Of a DNA stretch of 48,131 bases, positions 1 through 13,656 are shown in pieces. The DNA lies in contig LLCB01000389.1 in the NCBI GenBank assembly GCA_001414345.1, forward strand, positions 1 to 48,131, read 5' to 3'. Under the pieces are notes generated by a model. That model had not been told where the DNA came from and searched no databases. It saw only the letters and a program-made list of their open reading frames with translations. A program made the position numbers and the translations under genes. Origin of the DNA: Hymenoscyphus infarciens. Its lineage: Eukaryota; Ascomycota; Leotiomycetes; Helotiales; Helotiaceae. Each line of letters opens with the position of its first letter. Within the stretch, counting starts at the first letter, position 1.

Positions 1-1040
1 AATTAATAAGTCTCTCTTTTAAAAGACTTTTAGTCTATTAGAGACTAAAAGTAGAAGATTTTTAGTCTATTAGAGACTAAAAGTATATATATAAATATAT
101 ATAATTTATTTATTAATTAATAAGTCTCTCTTTTAGAAGACCTTTAGTCTATTAGAGACTAAAAGTAGAAGGTTTTTAGTCTATTAGAGACTAAAAGTAG
201 GATGTTTTTAGTCTATTAGAGACTAAAAGTATATATATAAATATATATAATTAATTTATTAATTAATAAGTCTCTCTTTTAAAAGACTTTTAGCTTATTA
301 GAGACTAAAAGTAGGATGTTTTTAGTCTATTAGAGACTAAAAGTAGGATGTTTTTAGTCTATTAGAGACTAAAAGTATATATATAAATATATATAATTTA
401 TTTATTAATTAATAAGTCTCTCTTTTAGAAGACCTTTAGTCTATTAGAGACTAAAAGTAGAAGGTTTTTAGTCTATTAGAGACTAAAAGTAGGATGTTTT
501 TAGTCTATTAGAGACTAAAAGTATATATATAAATATATATAATTAATTTATTAATTAATAAGTCTATCTTTTAAAAGACTTTTAGTCTATTAGAGACTAA
601 AAGTAGAAGGCTTTTAGTCTATTAGAGACTAAAAGTAGAAGGTTCTTAGTCTATTAGCGACTAAAAGTATATATAGAAATATATATAATTCATTTATTAA
701 TTAATAAGTCTCCGTTTTAAAAGACCTTTAGTCTATTAGAGACTAAAAGTATATATATAAATATATATAATTTATTTATTAATTAATAAGTCTTACTTTT
801 AAAAGACTTTTAGCTTATTAGAGACTAAAAGTAGAAGGTTTTTAGCTTATTAGAGACTAAAACTAGAAGGTTTTTAGTCTATTAGAGAGTAAAATTATAT
901 ATATAAATATATATAATTAATTTATTAATTAATAAGTCTTACTTTTAAAAGACTTTTAGTCTATTATAGAATAAAAGTAGGAGCCTTTTAGTCTATTAGA
1001 GACTAAAAGTAGAAGGTTTTTAGTAAAAGTATATATATAT
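1..1040. repeat. AT-rich hairpin satellite array
   Basis: About 20 copies of a roughly 31-bp unit. Each unit holds the near-perfect hairpin TTTTAGTCT-ATTAG-AGACTAAAA, separated by short variable links such as AGTAGAAGG or AGTAGGATG. Every one to three hairpins the array is interrupted by an AT spacer (TATATATAAATATATATAATT, then AATTAATAAGTCTC), which recurs about eight times and gives a higher-order period of very roughly 80-150 bp. Variants (AGCTTATT for AGTCTATT, lost bases) increase towards the right edge. CpA and TpG are scarce, so the array probably suffered RIP. The window starts inside it, so the true left end is unknown. Confidence 0.9.
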
Positions 1041-1868
1041 ATATATTTATAATTACTTAATTAATTACGAAGTTTAATTATAATTAGTTAATTAATTACG
1101 AAGTTTAATTAAAAGAAAAATTTTAGTTTATTAGAGACTAAAATTATATATATAAATAAATAAGTACTTTAGATAGAAGTCTAATTATTAGAATACTCTT
1201 AGTTTAGAAATTATTAATTTATTATTATATAAGAGGTATTTAGTCTTTCTAGTTACGTTTCTTTTAATACTATTAAAGGCCGGTTCTCTATATAATACCT
1301 ACGCGCTAATAAAGCTTAAAAGGCGACGTGGTTATACTGACGTTAGACAAGTCATATAGCCTTTAGAAGAGCTAGTTATAACGTTATAACCTAGCCCTTC
1401 TAAGGCTCGGGCTCGGTTAAATCGGCATGCCTATAGTGCTATAATTCCGAGGTAAGTATATTTACGCTTAAAATACTATCTCGGAAATACTACTCGGAGA
1501 TGTTTACTTCGGAGGTGTTTCTTATAAAGGAAATACCTTATCCAGAGATATTTCTCGGAACTTTTCGTTCTCGAAATATTGTTTTACTCGTAATACTCTA
1601 AAGCATAGAGCAGTGCGCTATCATATCCCGTAGGGTACGCTGTAATGCTCTGTACTAGTGCCCTGGCACTACGAGGACGGGAAAAAGTGTCGGATTTTGT
1701 CCTCTTGGAAAATAGTCTTAAATTTAATATAAAACCACAATATAGTAACTAAATAGTGGTAAATTTATTGTATTATTTCTTAAGTAGTTAGAAACTCACC
1801 TTAGATTTTTTTAGTATTTTTCTGAGCTCTTTTGAATACCTAGATATATTATTATAGTAATAGTAGAG
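1041..1868. other. AT-rich decayed spacer, no gene
   Basis: Stretch between the satellite and the left LTR. It is AT-rich but less extreme than its neighbours: 1260-1730 keeps CG, TG and GGC tracts (for example GGCCGGTTC and GTGCCCTGGCAC), so it is less mutated by RIP or of different origin. No open frame of useful length is present. The hexamer-like motif CTCGGA(A/G) recurs several times around 1480-1570. I cannot name a family. Confidence 0.5.
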
Positions 1869-2037
1869 TGTAGCACTAGTATATAGCAATGGCCTAATAT
1901 CCGGAGATAGAGGTTAAAGTATTATATTATATAGAGATGAATAAAAGAGAAGACTAGCTATAGAGGCACGATTATCTAGGTATAGGTAAAATGGATTATT
2001 AGGCTAGATAATCGCTAAAGCGATTATTATTCTAACA
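1869..2037 (-). repeat. Left LTR copy (3' LTR of the Gypsy element)
   Basis: Matches 13497-13656 over about 158 bp, for example the shared block AGAGGTTAAAGTATTATAT and the shared block TATAGAGGCACGATTATC. The differences are mostly C/T and G/A transitions, for example CCGGAG versus CTAGAG. The right edge at 2037 (CTAACA) is clear. The left edge is less certain: homology fades around 1869-1882, and TG at 1869 is taken because it would give the terminal CA on the minus strand. Confidence 0.8.
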
Positions 2038-5000
2038 ACTATCCCTTCTTCTTTAAAACAGATGTCCTTCTATCTATGTCTATATTACTAATACGATTAG
2101 TTATATAAATATTTTAAAGTCCTCTCTATATTATAATCTCTTATAAATTAACCTATAACCTTAAATATATACTCGTTTATAATATACTAATTCTACTTAT
2201 CTATCCTCTACTCCTCTTAATCATTTTATATTACTTTTATTAGCCTTTTCTTACTTCGTCTTCTTAATTATCTTAACTTCTTCTATCTATTATTTATATT
2301 CTATTTTATTATTTAGATTAAAGAACTTAGTATTAAACTAGAGAGTAGAAGTCTCTATTATAATAGAGTTTAATATTAGATTTAGGTTTAGATTAAAGTT
2401 ATTAAATACTTTAATACTAGAGCGTTATAGTATAGAAGTTATACTTAGCTCTTTATTACTAGATAAACTATTAACTATAAACTAGCTCCTTATATTAATA
2501 ACTCTCTTCTTTAGAGGTACTAGTTTCTTTTTAGTTTAGTTTCTCGATACCTAACGCTATAAAGAGGTAGGTGTCTTCTTAGACGTATTTTTATTTAGTA
2601 TTCCTTTACTAGCTTTTAGTGCTTTTCCTTTTTCTCTTTAGCTTTTTATCTCTAGTTAGAGGATCTTTACTTACTCTCTTAGCTTAATCTTTAAAGTATA
2701 ATCGATATTACTTAAGGTCTAGTATTTATCTAATTAATTATATATTACTAGATATCCTCTTATAATTACCTCCTAAAAAAGTATCTATTAAGCTTAATCT
2801 CTTCTTTCTAACTTATTTAATCTCCTCTTAAACGTTAATACTATACTATCTCTTTCTTCTTTATTAGTTAATTATCTAAAAGTAGCTATATAATCTCTAG
2901 CTATACTATTTAATTCCTATTACAATTCTATAAGATAGTGTATTTAGTTTATATAACTATATTTTAAGTATAATACTAGATCTTAATATAATTTATATAT
3001 CTTAGTCTTCTTTTCTTAAATTCGATCTTAAGTATCTTTTAATAACTTCTATTCCTTAGATAATTACTATACCTCTTCTTAGATATTTATCTCTAGAAAG
3101 TTAGAAGCCTTTCTTTTTTATATATAGATTAGTAACTCGAATTATCCCTTTTCTCTATAAGATCTAAGATCCTTTTTATATTTATCTAATAGCTATCCTC
3201 TTACTTTAAAGAGGTTTAGATAAAGCTTTATAAGCTCTAACTTTAAGAATTCTTTTTATAGTTTATTAATTTCCTTACTACTAAGAGTTAGCTAATTCTT
3301 CCTTTATTATTCGATTATACTCTTTTTATACCCTTCTAAATAATATCTCTTCTTATTAAACACTTTACTTATACGCTTATATTTCTCCTTATTTAATAAT
3401 AATATCTTTATATCTCTTAAAGTAGATATTAGAAGGTCCTCTCTAGTCCTTATTCTATATTTTAATACCTTATCCTTTTTAGCTTATACTAATAATTAAG
3501 CTATAGACTTTATTTTCTTCTTTCTATAAGTAATAGTAACCTTTTCTCTACTTTTATCTAGTTTTAGATTATTATTATCTAACTCCTCTCTTCTATTTTC
3601 TACCTCTTCCTCTTATACGAGTTTTTTAAGTTACCTTATATATACTACTTATAATATATTATAATTTCCTCTTATAACTCTTAGAAGAAGCGTATATAGA
3701 TTTACTTCTAGTATCTTACTAATCGAGTTATCTAATTCGTAGCCTTCTTTAAAAATATTACTCCCTTCTAAAAGGGTTTCTTAACTTCTTATTACTAACT
3801 TTATTTTATACTAAAGATCCTTCTTATTCTTTCCTACTTTAGCTTAAGTCTTTAAATCTATTTAAATATTCTTAAACAGTTATTAACTTATATAGTAGGA
3901 AGATATATAATTATAAAGTCTCTCTTTTTCTAAATATATTAAGTAAAGTATTAGTATCTTAAATATTAAATTATTCTTTTCTAAAGCTTTTTAAATCTTT
4001 ATATTAATTATTTCTAACTAATTTAAGACTTTCTATCTAATAACGTTTAACTACTTAGAATCTCCTTTTATAATATTAAAAAGGTTAAGTAGAGTATAAA
4101 GTTAGTTTAATAGTTAATACTATTCTACTCTCTTAGTTTCTAAAATAATCTATAAGAGCTAGGTTATTCTAAGATAAATTTCCTTTTTAAGATATATAAT
4201 TCTAATAATATTATACTTATTATTACCTAATCTCTTATCTTTAATTATCTATATTAAGAATTTTTCCTTTAAATCTTTCTTATTAAATTAATAGATTATA
4301 TTAGTTAACTTCTAAGCTATTAGTCTTTAGTAGAATATGTTTATAAACTTAGTATTCTTAAGTATTTTAGTTATATCCTCTTATAATATCTTTAATTCTT
4401 TATACTTTTCGTCTAGCTTAAGTATAAATCGTTTTCCTTATAGTAGTAGTGTCTTACCTTATATATAGTATACTAAGAGTCTTTATAAAGTTTAATATTT
4501 TATTAGTAGATAGATTTAACCTCTCTTAGTATAATAGAGTAGATATATATTAGGCTTACTAGCTATATTATCCTCTTCTCTTAATTCTTTAAGTTTATAT
4601 AGACTATTAAAGTCTTCTTTAGACTAGCTTATTATCCTATCTTCTAATACTATATATTTATATTCCTCTTCCTCCTTTACCTTATCTATCTTTATAATAA
4701 CTAATCTTAACTTATATATATTATAGTTAAAGTTAGAGTTACTACTTATATTATCTTTACTTTCTCCTTCTTCTACTTAGCTATTTATTATTAGTTAGAT
4801 ATTAATTATATTTCTACTTTTACCTAATTAGCTTTTTAGCTTAGGCTAGTTATTAAAGCTAGCTTCCTTAGCTTTTAAGTAATAGTCTTTAATACTTAAG
4901 AAATTATCTACTTTATAATCTATCTCTCTCTCTAAATCTAATTTAATAGAGTAATAGAATAGCTTCTTACTTTACTTTACTAAAATATAGTTATTTAGCG

Positions 5001-6949
5001 ATAGTCGATCTTTTATAATAGTTATTTATTTAAGTATAGATTTAACTTCTAAAATATTACTTATCCTAGCTATATTAAAGGTTATTAAATTTATAAGTTA
5101 TTCTTAATTATTATAAGGTTATTTTTACGTTATAGTAGTATATTTGATCTTAATAATACTTAGAATATTAGTACCTTTACTTTTATCTTTAATCTATAGC
5201 TAGTTTCTATCTATCTTTAATCTACCTAAGAAGTCTTACCTCTTAAGTATTTAATTTAAGTTTAATATTACTTATTATTAAGTAAGAGAAAGGTTATTAT
5301 ACTTAATCTAAAAGTTTTTAATCTATTATAGTAGAGAAAAGTTATATTATATTATAAGATCTTAGGTTAAGCTTAGAGGGAATATATATATACTAAGCCC
5401 TACTTTAAAGCCTTACTTTTTTTTTCTTAGCTTCTATTACCTAAAGGTAAAGTTTATCTTTTTACTCTCTATTCTCTCTTAATACTTTATTCCTCTTAAC
5501 TATTTATAGCTATAATTCTAAAATACTAATACTTAATCTCTTTATTATTCCTTATATATTAATATTTCTTACTTCTAAATATCTTTAGCTTCTTTCTTAA
5601 TTATATTCTATAATCCTTTTACTATCTAATAAAGTACATCTTTACTAATATATCTTAATCTTTTCTCCTCTTTTTAAAGAAGGTTTAGCCTCTTAACTAA
5701 ACTATATAAGTCTATAGCTCGATCTTACTAGTATCTATTACCTATAGATTCTCCTATTCCTTTATTAGAAGAGTGTTTATAAGTATATAGTAGATTAGGT
5801 AGGTCTATTATTTTTAATCTTTGTTTTACTAGTATCTTTCCTTTAATAATTATCGCCTTTTACTCTTCTTTACCTTATTTTACTATATATATATAATTTA
5901 CTATAATTAGTTTTAAGTCTTTATTAATTTTTATAATAGTTTTCTAATAGCTAATAATTTAATTATTCTCTAACCTCTTAATAAATTTTTTAATATAATT
6001 AAGGTAATATTTACTTATTAGTTTATATATTATAAGGTTTTCTAGCTATATAGACGTATTATTTATACCTATCTTTCTAACTTAGTATAGCCTTAACTAT
6101 CTTAGCTCTAGTTTATAGAAGTGCTAGCTATCTTATTATAACCTTTATAATAATACTAGGTTATTAAGTTTTAGTAAAGAGTTTTATATTATTGCTATCT
6201 CTACTATCTTAGCCTACTCTACTAACTATCTCTAATTTACTAATTCTTATATTTTATCTAATATAGTAAGCCTTTCTTTAAGCGCTTCTTCTACTAACTA
6301 GCCTACTATTATTATAATAAGTAACTCGATTCCTTCTTCTTATACTACTACTTCTACTAATATTATCTATAGCTAGGTTTCTACTAGTTAGTTAAATAAT
6401 AAGTCTTAAGGGTTTTCTTTAAGTATAAGTTAGACTAGAGTAAATCTATAAACGTATATATCTCTTAACTATAATACTACTTTAATTCTTATATAATACT
6501 TATTCTACTAGAATATCTTCGCTAGTAAAGCTTATAATTCTACTCTTAAAGCTTCTAAGAACATCTTTATATATACTTCTACTAACTCTATAAATTAAGA
6601 GTATAATATAGGTATAAAGTATTAGCGTACTCTATTCTTAGCTAACTCTATAAGAAATACCCCTCTAGTAAAATAAGTACTATTATTACTATAAGCTACT
6701 CTTAGTTACTTAAATAGTCTTACTACCTATTATTAAAAACTATATAATATATTTACTAATATTATAGCTTATTATAGTTTAAAAGTCACCTACCTTATTA
6801 TATAATCAACTATTAATAGTATAAATCTTACTCTTAACTTTACTACTAGTAAGATAGAACTAATATAATCGAATCCTACTAAATCCTATAATTATAAATA
6901 TAAGATTAGTATAAGTTCTTTTATTAGCTTAAGAGGTTCTAAGAATTAG

Positions 6950-8370
6950 TAATTTAAATATAAACAGTAGTATATAGTAATATCCTTAGTTCTAGTAGGC
7001 TACTAGAATCTTCTAATAGTTCTTCTTAGTATAAGTTTTTCTATAAAGTACTTATAAGAATTATATAATTACTAAAGTACTACTACTACCTACTTTAGTA
7101 TAATATAAAATACTAGTTTCCTAGCTTATTCTTAAAATACTAATTTTAGGTATAATAGTTCATCTCCTTCTAATATTATTAAATTTATAGCTTACTTCCT
7201 AATAACTTTCTTAAACGATTTAGTTAATATTCTTATATATAGTATAGTACTTATAATTTTATATTCTAGAGTATTAATATATTATAAGATAAACCACTTT
7301 ACCTATTATTCCTTCTTTTCTTAAATTTATTCTTAGATATTATTATAGATTAATTTAAGTCTTAAAGTTCTATCTATCTCTACTTCTCTATTTACGATTT
7401 CTAATACTATAGCTAGAAGAGTAAATTCTTTAAACCTTACTAGATATTAATAAGCTAGGTACCTAATAATTCTAGATAACCTATCTACTACTATTAATAA
7501 TTTCCTAGGTACGTTAATAATTTTAAAGTTATACTTAGTAAGTCTTATTTATTAATAAATAATCTACCTTTTTATATTATTACTTTAAATTACTATTATT
7601 AAAGTAGAGTAATTAATATATACTTTTACTAAGATATTTATTTCTTAAATAAAATAATATAATTCTTCTAAGCTTAGAAGTACTATATAAGCTTCTTACT
7701 TAGTAGTATAGTACTTTTACTATATTAGTATAAGTTAAAAAGATATAAATATAATAATATTTATTTTAAATAGTTTTATAAACTTAGCTTCTATTCTAAT
7801 TACGCTTCTAGATAGTTAAAAAAGAATACTACTATAGCTAGTCCTCGATATATTAGTTACTAAGTAATATTATAGATTACTATCTCTAGCTATAATAATG
7901 TTTATATATACCTTCTTTTTTACTCTCTTAAAAGTCTATATATGTTTTTCTAACTACTCGAAGCTAGTAACCTTCTATTACTATTTTATTACTCCTCTTA
8001 ATTAGTAGTCTTCTATAATATAGGTTATTAAACTTTTAATAATTATTAAAAGGTTTATATATTCTAGTATATAATCCTTTAAAAATAGTAGTATAAATAG
8101 GAATCGTTCTACTTCCTTAGTACTTTTAGAGACTATATAATCTTAAATTATAGCTAGTTTATTAAGTACTAGCTTTAAGCCCTTTCTAGCTAGCCTTTAA
8201 TATCTTAGATAGTTTAATTTAGTAACTATAAATTTCGTCTTAGATAGGCTTAGTATAAGCTTCGCCTATACTACTCTTAGGAAGTAGTATTCTCTTAGAA
8301 ACTATATTAAAGTAGAGAAGTTCTTTATACCTTCTTAGTTATCGTCTATAAAATACAAGAAATAAGTATT
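6950..8370 (-). pseudogene. Gypsy pol remnant (RT, RNase H, possible integrase finger)
   Basis: In minus-strand reading the stretch 8341-8361 gives F-L-Y-F-I-D-D, the catalytic box of a reverse transcriptase. Downstream of it come, in proper order and with stop codons interspersed, an L-x-L-S-x-S-K-T-K-F segment and a K-L-A-I-I..D-Y..S-x-S-x-x-E-V-E-R-F-L segment, as in the Gypsy RT thumb/connection. Around 7795-7885 a Y-Y-L-x-T-x-x-S-R-T block resembles the RNase H start (LxTDAS). Around 6960-7030 a weak match to the integrase finger (FWWP-like, then paired Cys-like positions) is seen. All frames are interrupted; the gene is dead. Family assignment is from motif order and is not backed by a search. 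Confidence 0.65.
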
Positions 8371-11300
8371 CTTACTAATATCTAATAACACTAGTTTAGT
8401 ATTTAGTCTTAGTATTACTAAGTACTTTAAATCTTTTAATTTAGAGTAAGTATCTAATACTCCTATAAGTCCTTATCCTATTACTTAGTAGTAATACTAT
8501 TCTAATATAGTCTAAAAAGCTATTTTATATTAATAATTCTTAAATAGTTTTATAACCTAATATCTATTACTAGTATCTAATAAAAACATATACCTTATAT
8601 CTAGCTTTATAATTTACTATAAGATAGTTTTCTACTATTTTATTAAGTACTATGATTTTATTATAGCTTTATTTACTAGGATATAATTATATATTATTCT
8701 TATTATATTATTTTTCTTTAGAATTAATTATATTCTTACTAACTAAAGAGATTTATATTAGATAATTACCTTTACTTCTACTAATTTAAGTAATAACTTC
8801 TTCTAATATTCTATCTTCTTTAATAACTATTTTATAATTAGTAACTTCTTTAAAATATAATTATAATAGGTAAGAATTCTATATTTAACTAGGTCTATTT
8901 TAGACATTTTTCTAATATTATTTATAAAGATATTCTTCTATTAAAATAGTAATTTCTATAATATATACCTCTTTTCCTCTATATCTACTAACTCTTCTAT
9001 TATCCTATTTATAATATCTTTAATCTTCTCTTATTCTAGCTTATATAGTTCTTATACTTCTATCTACCTTCTCTTATATTATAAAGGTCTTTTAATAGTA
9101 AGGAATCTATAAGTTATATTAAATATATCCTCTTTTTTATCTACCTCCTCTCTCTATATTAGACTTTTAGTACTAGCTTTAGTAATTATTTATTAACTTA
9201 TAAATGTTTTTATTTTATCTTATCTAATCTACTAAGAGTTTAAAATTTATATTCCTTTATTTATTCTAAATTCTAGTATTTTATTATTAGATAAGTTAGA
9301 ATTTCCTATAACCTTAACTACTTTTTTAAATCTTACTCTTTTTTTTATAAGATATACTTTAATACTACTCTAGCTCTATTTTAGCGTCTTAGCTATAGAT
9401 AGACTATTCTTATAATCTTTTAAAAGCTATACTCTAATATTTATTACTTATCTTTAATTTCTCTACTAACTACTTAATTTACTTTATAATAGTTTAATAC
9501 TAGAATAATAGGAAAGGTTATCTTTATTAAAAGCTATAATAATACTTAACTATCTTCTTTTCTCTTATAAATATATATATATAGGTTTAGATTCTAGTAA
9601 TCTAGACGTAGATAAGAGTATACCTTTAACTTCTACTATATTTAAGCTAATCTATTTCCCTTCTCTACTATCTAATTTCTTATTTTATATAGATTTTAGT
9701 ATTATAGTAATAGATAGTTATACCTCTTACTAAGACTTTAACTCTTCTATTCTCTTCTTAACTCTTATTCTCCTCTTTCTATTATATAGCTAATATTAAT
9801 TTAAAGCTATTTTAATAGGATTTATAAAATAACTCTTTACCTTCTCTTATATATCTACTAACTACTAATTATTTAATAATAATTATATTAAAAGTGTTTT
9901 GTCTTAGTTTCCTAATTATCCTAAGACGTCTTATAAAAGGACTAAATTCTTATACCTTTCTTTAAAATATTATACCTTAATAGATAATTATATTCTAGGT
10001 TCTAATACTTTTCTCTCTAATCCTCTCCCTTCTAGCTAGACTTTATCTTTATAAGTAGAGGCTAGGCTCTCTACTTATAATTAGCTTTTAAACTAAACTA
10101 TAGTCCTATTATTATAAATCGTCTAATTATTAGTAAATCAGCGCTAGCTAGAGTACTAGCTTTAGAAAGTTTATTTCTATTTTTATATTCTTATTTAATC
10201 TTATCTTATAATTCTTTAAATATCTAATTAACTATCTCTTTATTCTTAGAATCTACTTCCTTAGTATATTCTTTAGTAACTTAGGCTAACACCTATATAG
10301 TTATATTATAGATATATTATACTATATCCTAAATTTCTACCTTATATATATAGACGATTTTTCTAGCTATAGATAATTTACTATATAAAACGTTTAGATT
10401 AGTAACTACTTAAAAGACTTCGATTCTCTTAGTTAGAATAGTATTCTTAAGCTCCTTATATTTACTTTCTTTTATCTTAATCTAATATTTCCTATTCTTA
10501 TAATCTCTTATAATTCTATAATCTTATATCTACTATTAACTTAGTAATAGTAAATATAAGGTTCTATCTAAGATAAGATATATATTAATAACTCTATTAA
10601 TACTACTAATATATATATTAAAGTAGATAAAGTATTCTAATAAGTAAAGTGTTATATTAGCTACTTTAATTATAATTAAATAGTCTAGTCTTAACTTATA
10701 CCTTAAATTCTATACTACCGATTCTAGTATAAGGTTAATAATAGAACCTCTATCTAGTAGTACTTAATTTAAATTATAGATTCTTTTCTAATTAATATAA
10801 GATTATACTACTACTTATATATAGAAGTTATATACTTTCTTAGTTAAGAATAGGGTTAATTCGTTTTCTAGCTAGTCTAAGTATTTACTATTAGTTATCT
10901 TCTATATTCCTCTAATTATTTTAGTAAGTACTATAGTCGTTATATTAGTATCTTCGACCTAGAAAACGTTAATAGTATAGCTATCTCTTAATAGCCTAGC
11001 CTTTATAAGGTTAGATTTAGGTTTAAGTTTAAGTAGTCTTATAAGTTCAAATCTATCTCTAAGAGACCGATTATAAAGCTAAAGTAAAGATATCTTAAGC
11101 TTTACGTTTACTAATATATTAGCTAGAGAAAAGTCCTCTTATCTTATTATACTTATAATAAGTTACTTAGCTTTCTTTATTATTACTCTCTTTTTTAAAC
11201 TAAGAGTAAAGAGTCAAAGTAATAGCTCCTATATAAGTATAGTATCTTCTATAACATCGTCTTTATATTCTTTAACTATAGATACTTTATATTTTCCTTT

Positions 11301-13496
11301 CTTAGTTAGTCTACTAAAAGGTTCTATAGAAAAGATACTACTTAAGATCCTTATACTTAACTACTTCTCTACTACTAATACTTTAACTTCTTATAATTAT
11401 ACTAAAGTTAATATATTTACTAGTACTTATATTTCTACCTCTATTCTATATATATATCCTCTATTATAGACTATATTTAAATCTCTAGTATTCTACTTAT
11501 TAATAGTAGAATTAGACATATTAACTATCTACTTTAGTAGTACCTAAGTAACTATAGTACTATCTAATGTTAATCTACTCTAAATCGTCTAAGTTTCTTA
11601 GCTAACTACTAGATTATTACCTATTACTAATTATCTAAAGCTAGCTCTATCTTAATTCATCTACTAAGGCTTAATACTATAATAATTTCTTATATTATTT
11701 AAAAAGAGTTATCTCTTTTAATTCTCTTAAAACTAATAACCTTACAAGTTCTATTAAAAGTATTAGTTTTAATTATAGTAAAGCTCTACTATATAAGCTT
11801 ATATTACACGATTTTAATTCTATTTATCTTATCGTTTCTATTATTCAGCTCTTAATAACTATTTAGATAAAGAGGTTTTATAGTCTCTAAAACTATAACC
11901 TTCCTTTCTATAAATATAGTATATAAATAGCTTTCTTAGGCTAAACTAAGTATTAGGTCTAGGAACGAAAGCCACGTTAATACTAACTAGTACTATGTTT
12001 CTATTTCCTCTTTAAAGAGGAATTCGATTTTAGCTTTAAGAGGCTAAGGTCTACTTTATAAGAGAGTTAATAAGAGCTTCTATAGTAGCTATATAGCGAT
12101 TATTCTTTTCTTAATCTATCTTTATAAACTTCTATATCTAACTAAATTCTAATTATAATCCTAAGTTATCTACTTCTAAATATATATTAGCTACCTCTAC
12201 TACTCTTAGGTTATAGTTATCTAATCCTTTAATAGTAGCCTTTATATTTTAGATTAAGGATTTAATCTTAATAATTCTTAATATTACTCTATTAGAATAA
12301 ACTACTATTCTTATTAGTCCTTTATTAAGTCTCTTAATAGCTTACTTATATAGCTAAGCTTTTATAACATTAGGTAAATCCTACTTAATATCTTATATTT
12401 CTATATAGTACTTATAAAGAGAGCGTCTATTCTAACTTAAGAATATTATCTTATCTACTACTAATTCTACTTTATCTTCTTTATCCTTCTAAGGAAATCT
12501 ATTAATTAATAAAGCTTTTAACTTCTTAAAGTCTCTTTTAATAGCTTATAAGAGGCCTTAAACATATCTTATAACCTCTCTATAATAATTAGATATTATA
12601 ATTAAGAACTTCTCTTCCTTTAATATAACTAGGTTATTATAATCAGCTTTTATAGCATATTCTATAAAAGTTAAGAATATCTTTACGTCTTTATATAGTA
12701 AACCGTAGAATAGTAGAACTAATACTATAAACGATATATTTAACTTAGTAGCGATTTTCCTCTAGAATAGTAACAGTTCTTTATTTAGTAAGAGAGTATT
12801 TCTAACTATAGCTAAGTTTCCTTTCTCTACTAGTAATAAGTCTAATATAATAGATATTTCTATTAAGAATTCTTAGATAGCTTATTCTAAGAGTGTTAGC
12901 TATACTTTTATACCTTACTTAAGTACTAGTAAACTCTTACTTTTAAAATATATATTAGCTATTAATCTCTTATTTTTAGAATCGAATTATAGTAACGTAG
13001 GAGATTCTAAGTTAGACTTTATAGAGTATAAACTATTATAAGAAGGTTCTTTAAATTTATTAAAAGGAGTTTTTTTAAATAGTAATCTATCTTTAGTTAA
13101 TATAGATAAAGTTAAGAGACTATTTATTAAAAGAGAAGGTAGCCTCTTAGAGGTATAGTAGTAGATTATTTTCTTCTTTCTACTTTATATAGAAGTCATA
13201 TCTATATATAGTTCTAAGAGCTAAATTAATTACTACTAATAATACTTATAGATTTTAAATATCTTTATTATTTATAGTATTATAGATATATACTATCTTT
13301 TTAGTTCTAATATTCTAATATACCTTATATATACTTTTTCTATAATAGTAGATACCTAATATTATAGACAGATTTAAAGGTTTCTAGTACTAATATCTAA
13401 TTCCTTAATTCAGAGGATAAAATTTCGATTTTAGAGTTAATAGACTAATATATTTATTAGATAATTTAGAGATTCGTTACCTTACTAAGGATACTA

Positions 13497-13656
13497 TTTA
13501 TATAGTAATAGCCTAATATCTAGAGATAGAGGTTAAAGTATTATATTATATAGAGATAAATAAAAGAGAAGACTAGCTATAGAGGCACGATTATCTAGGT
13601 ATAGGTAAAATGGATTGTTAGGCCAGATAATCGCCGAAGCGATTATCGTCCTAACA
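13497..13656 (-). repeat. Right LTR copy (5' LTR of the Gypsy element)
   Basis: The better preserved copy. On the minus strand it starts TGTTAGGACGATAATCGC, and its first 41 bp (13616-13656) form an imperfect palindrome, TGTTAGG...CCTAACA, around the core GCTTCGGC. The edge at 13656 is also where normal, CpA-containing sequence begins. The palindrome is mutated in the left copy (ATTATTAGGC... TTCTAACA), so it predates RIP. Confidence 0.8.

Larger units (their letters stand above)
1869..13656 (-). mobile_element. RIP-degraded Ty3/Gypsy-type LTR retrotransposon
   Basis: Two direct repeats of about 160 bp bound an 11.5-kb AT-rich interior. Reading the minus strand, each repeat begins TGTTAGG (right copy) or the mutated equivalent and ends near ..CA, as LTRs do. 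The minus-strand translation of the interior carries decayed traces in the order reverse transcriptase, RNase H, possible integrase from right to left, which is the Ty3/Gypsy order, so the 5' LTR is the right-hand copy. No long open frame survives; TAA/TAG codons are everywhere and CpA/TpG are nearly absent, as expected after RIP at CpA. At 11.8 kb it is longer than usual Gypsy elements (5-8 kb), so nested insertions or extra ORFs are likely. I found no convincing target-site duplication. Confidence 0.82.

Noticed and set aside
1..1040. CRISPR array
   Set aside because: Regular repeats with hairpins, but spacers are themselves repeats of short AT sequence and the DNA is eukaryotic.
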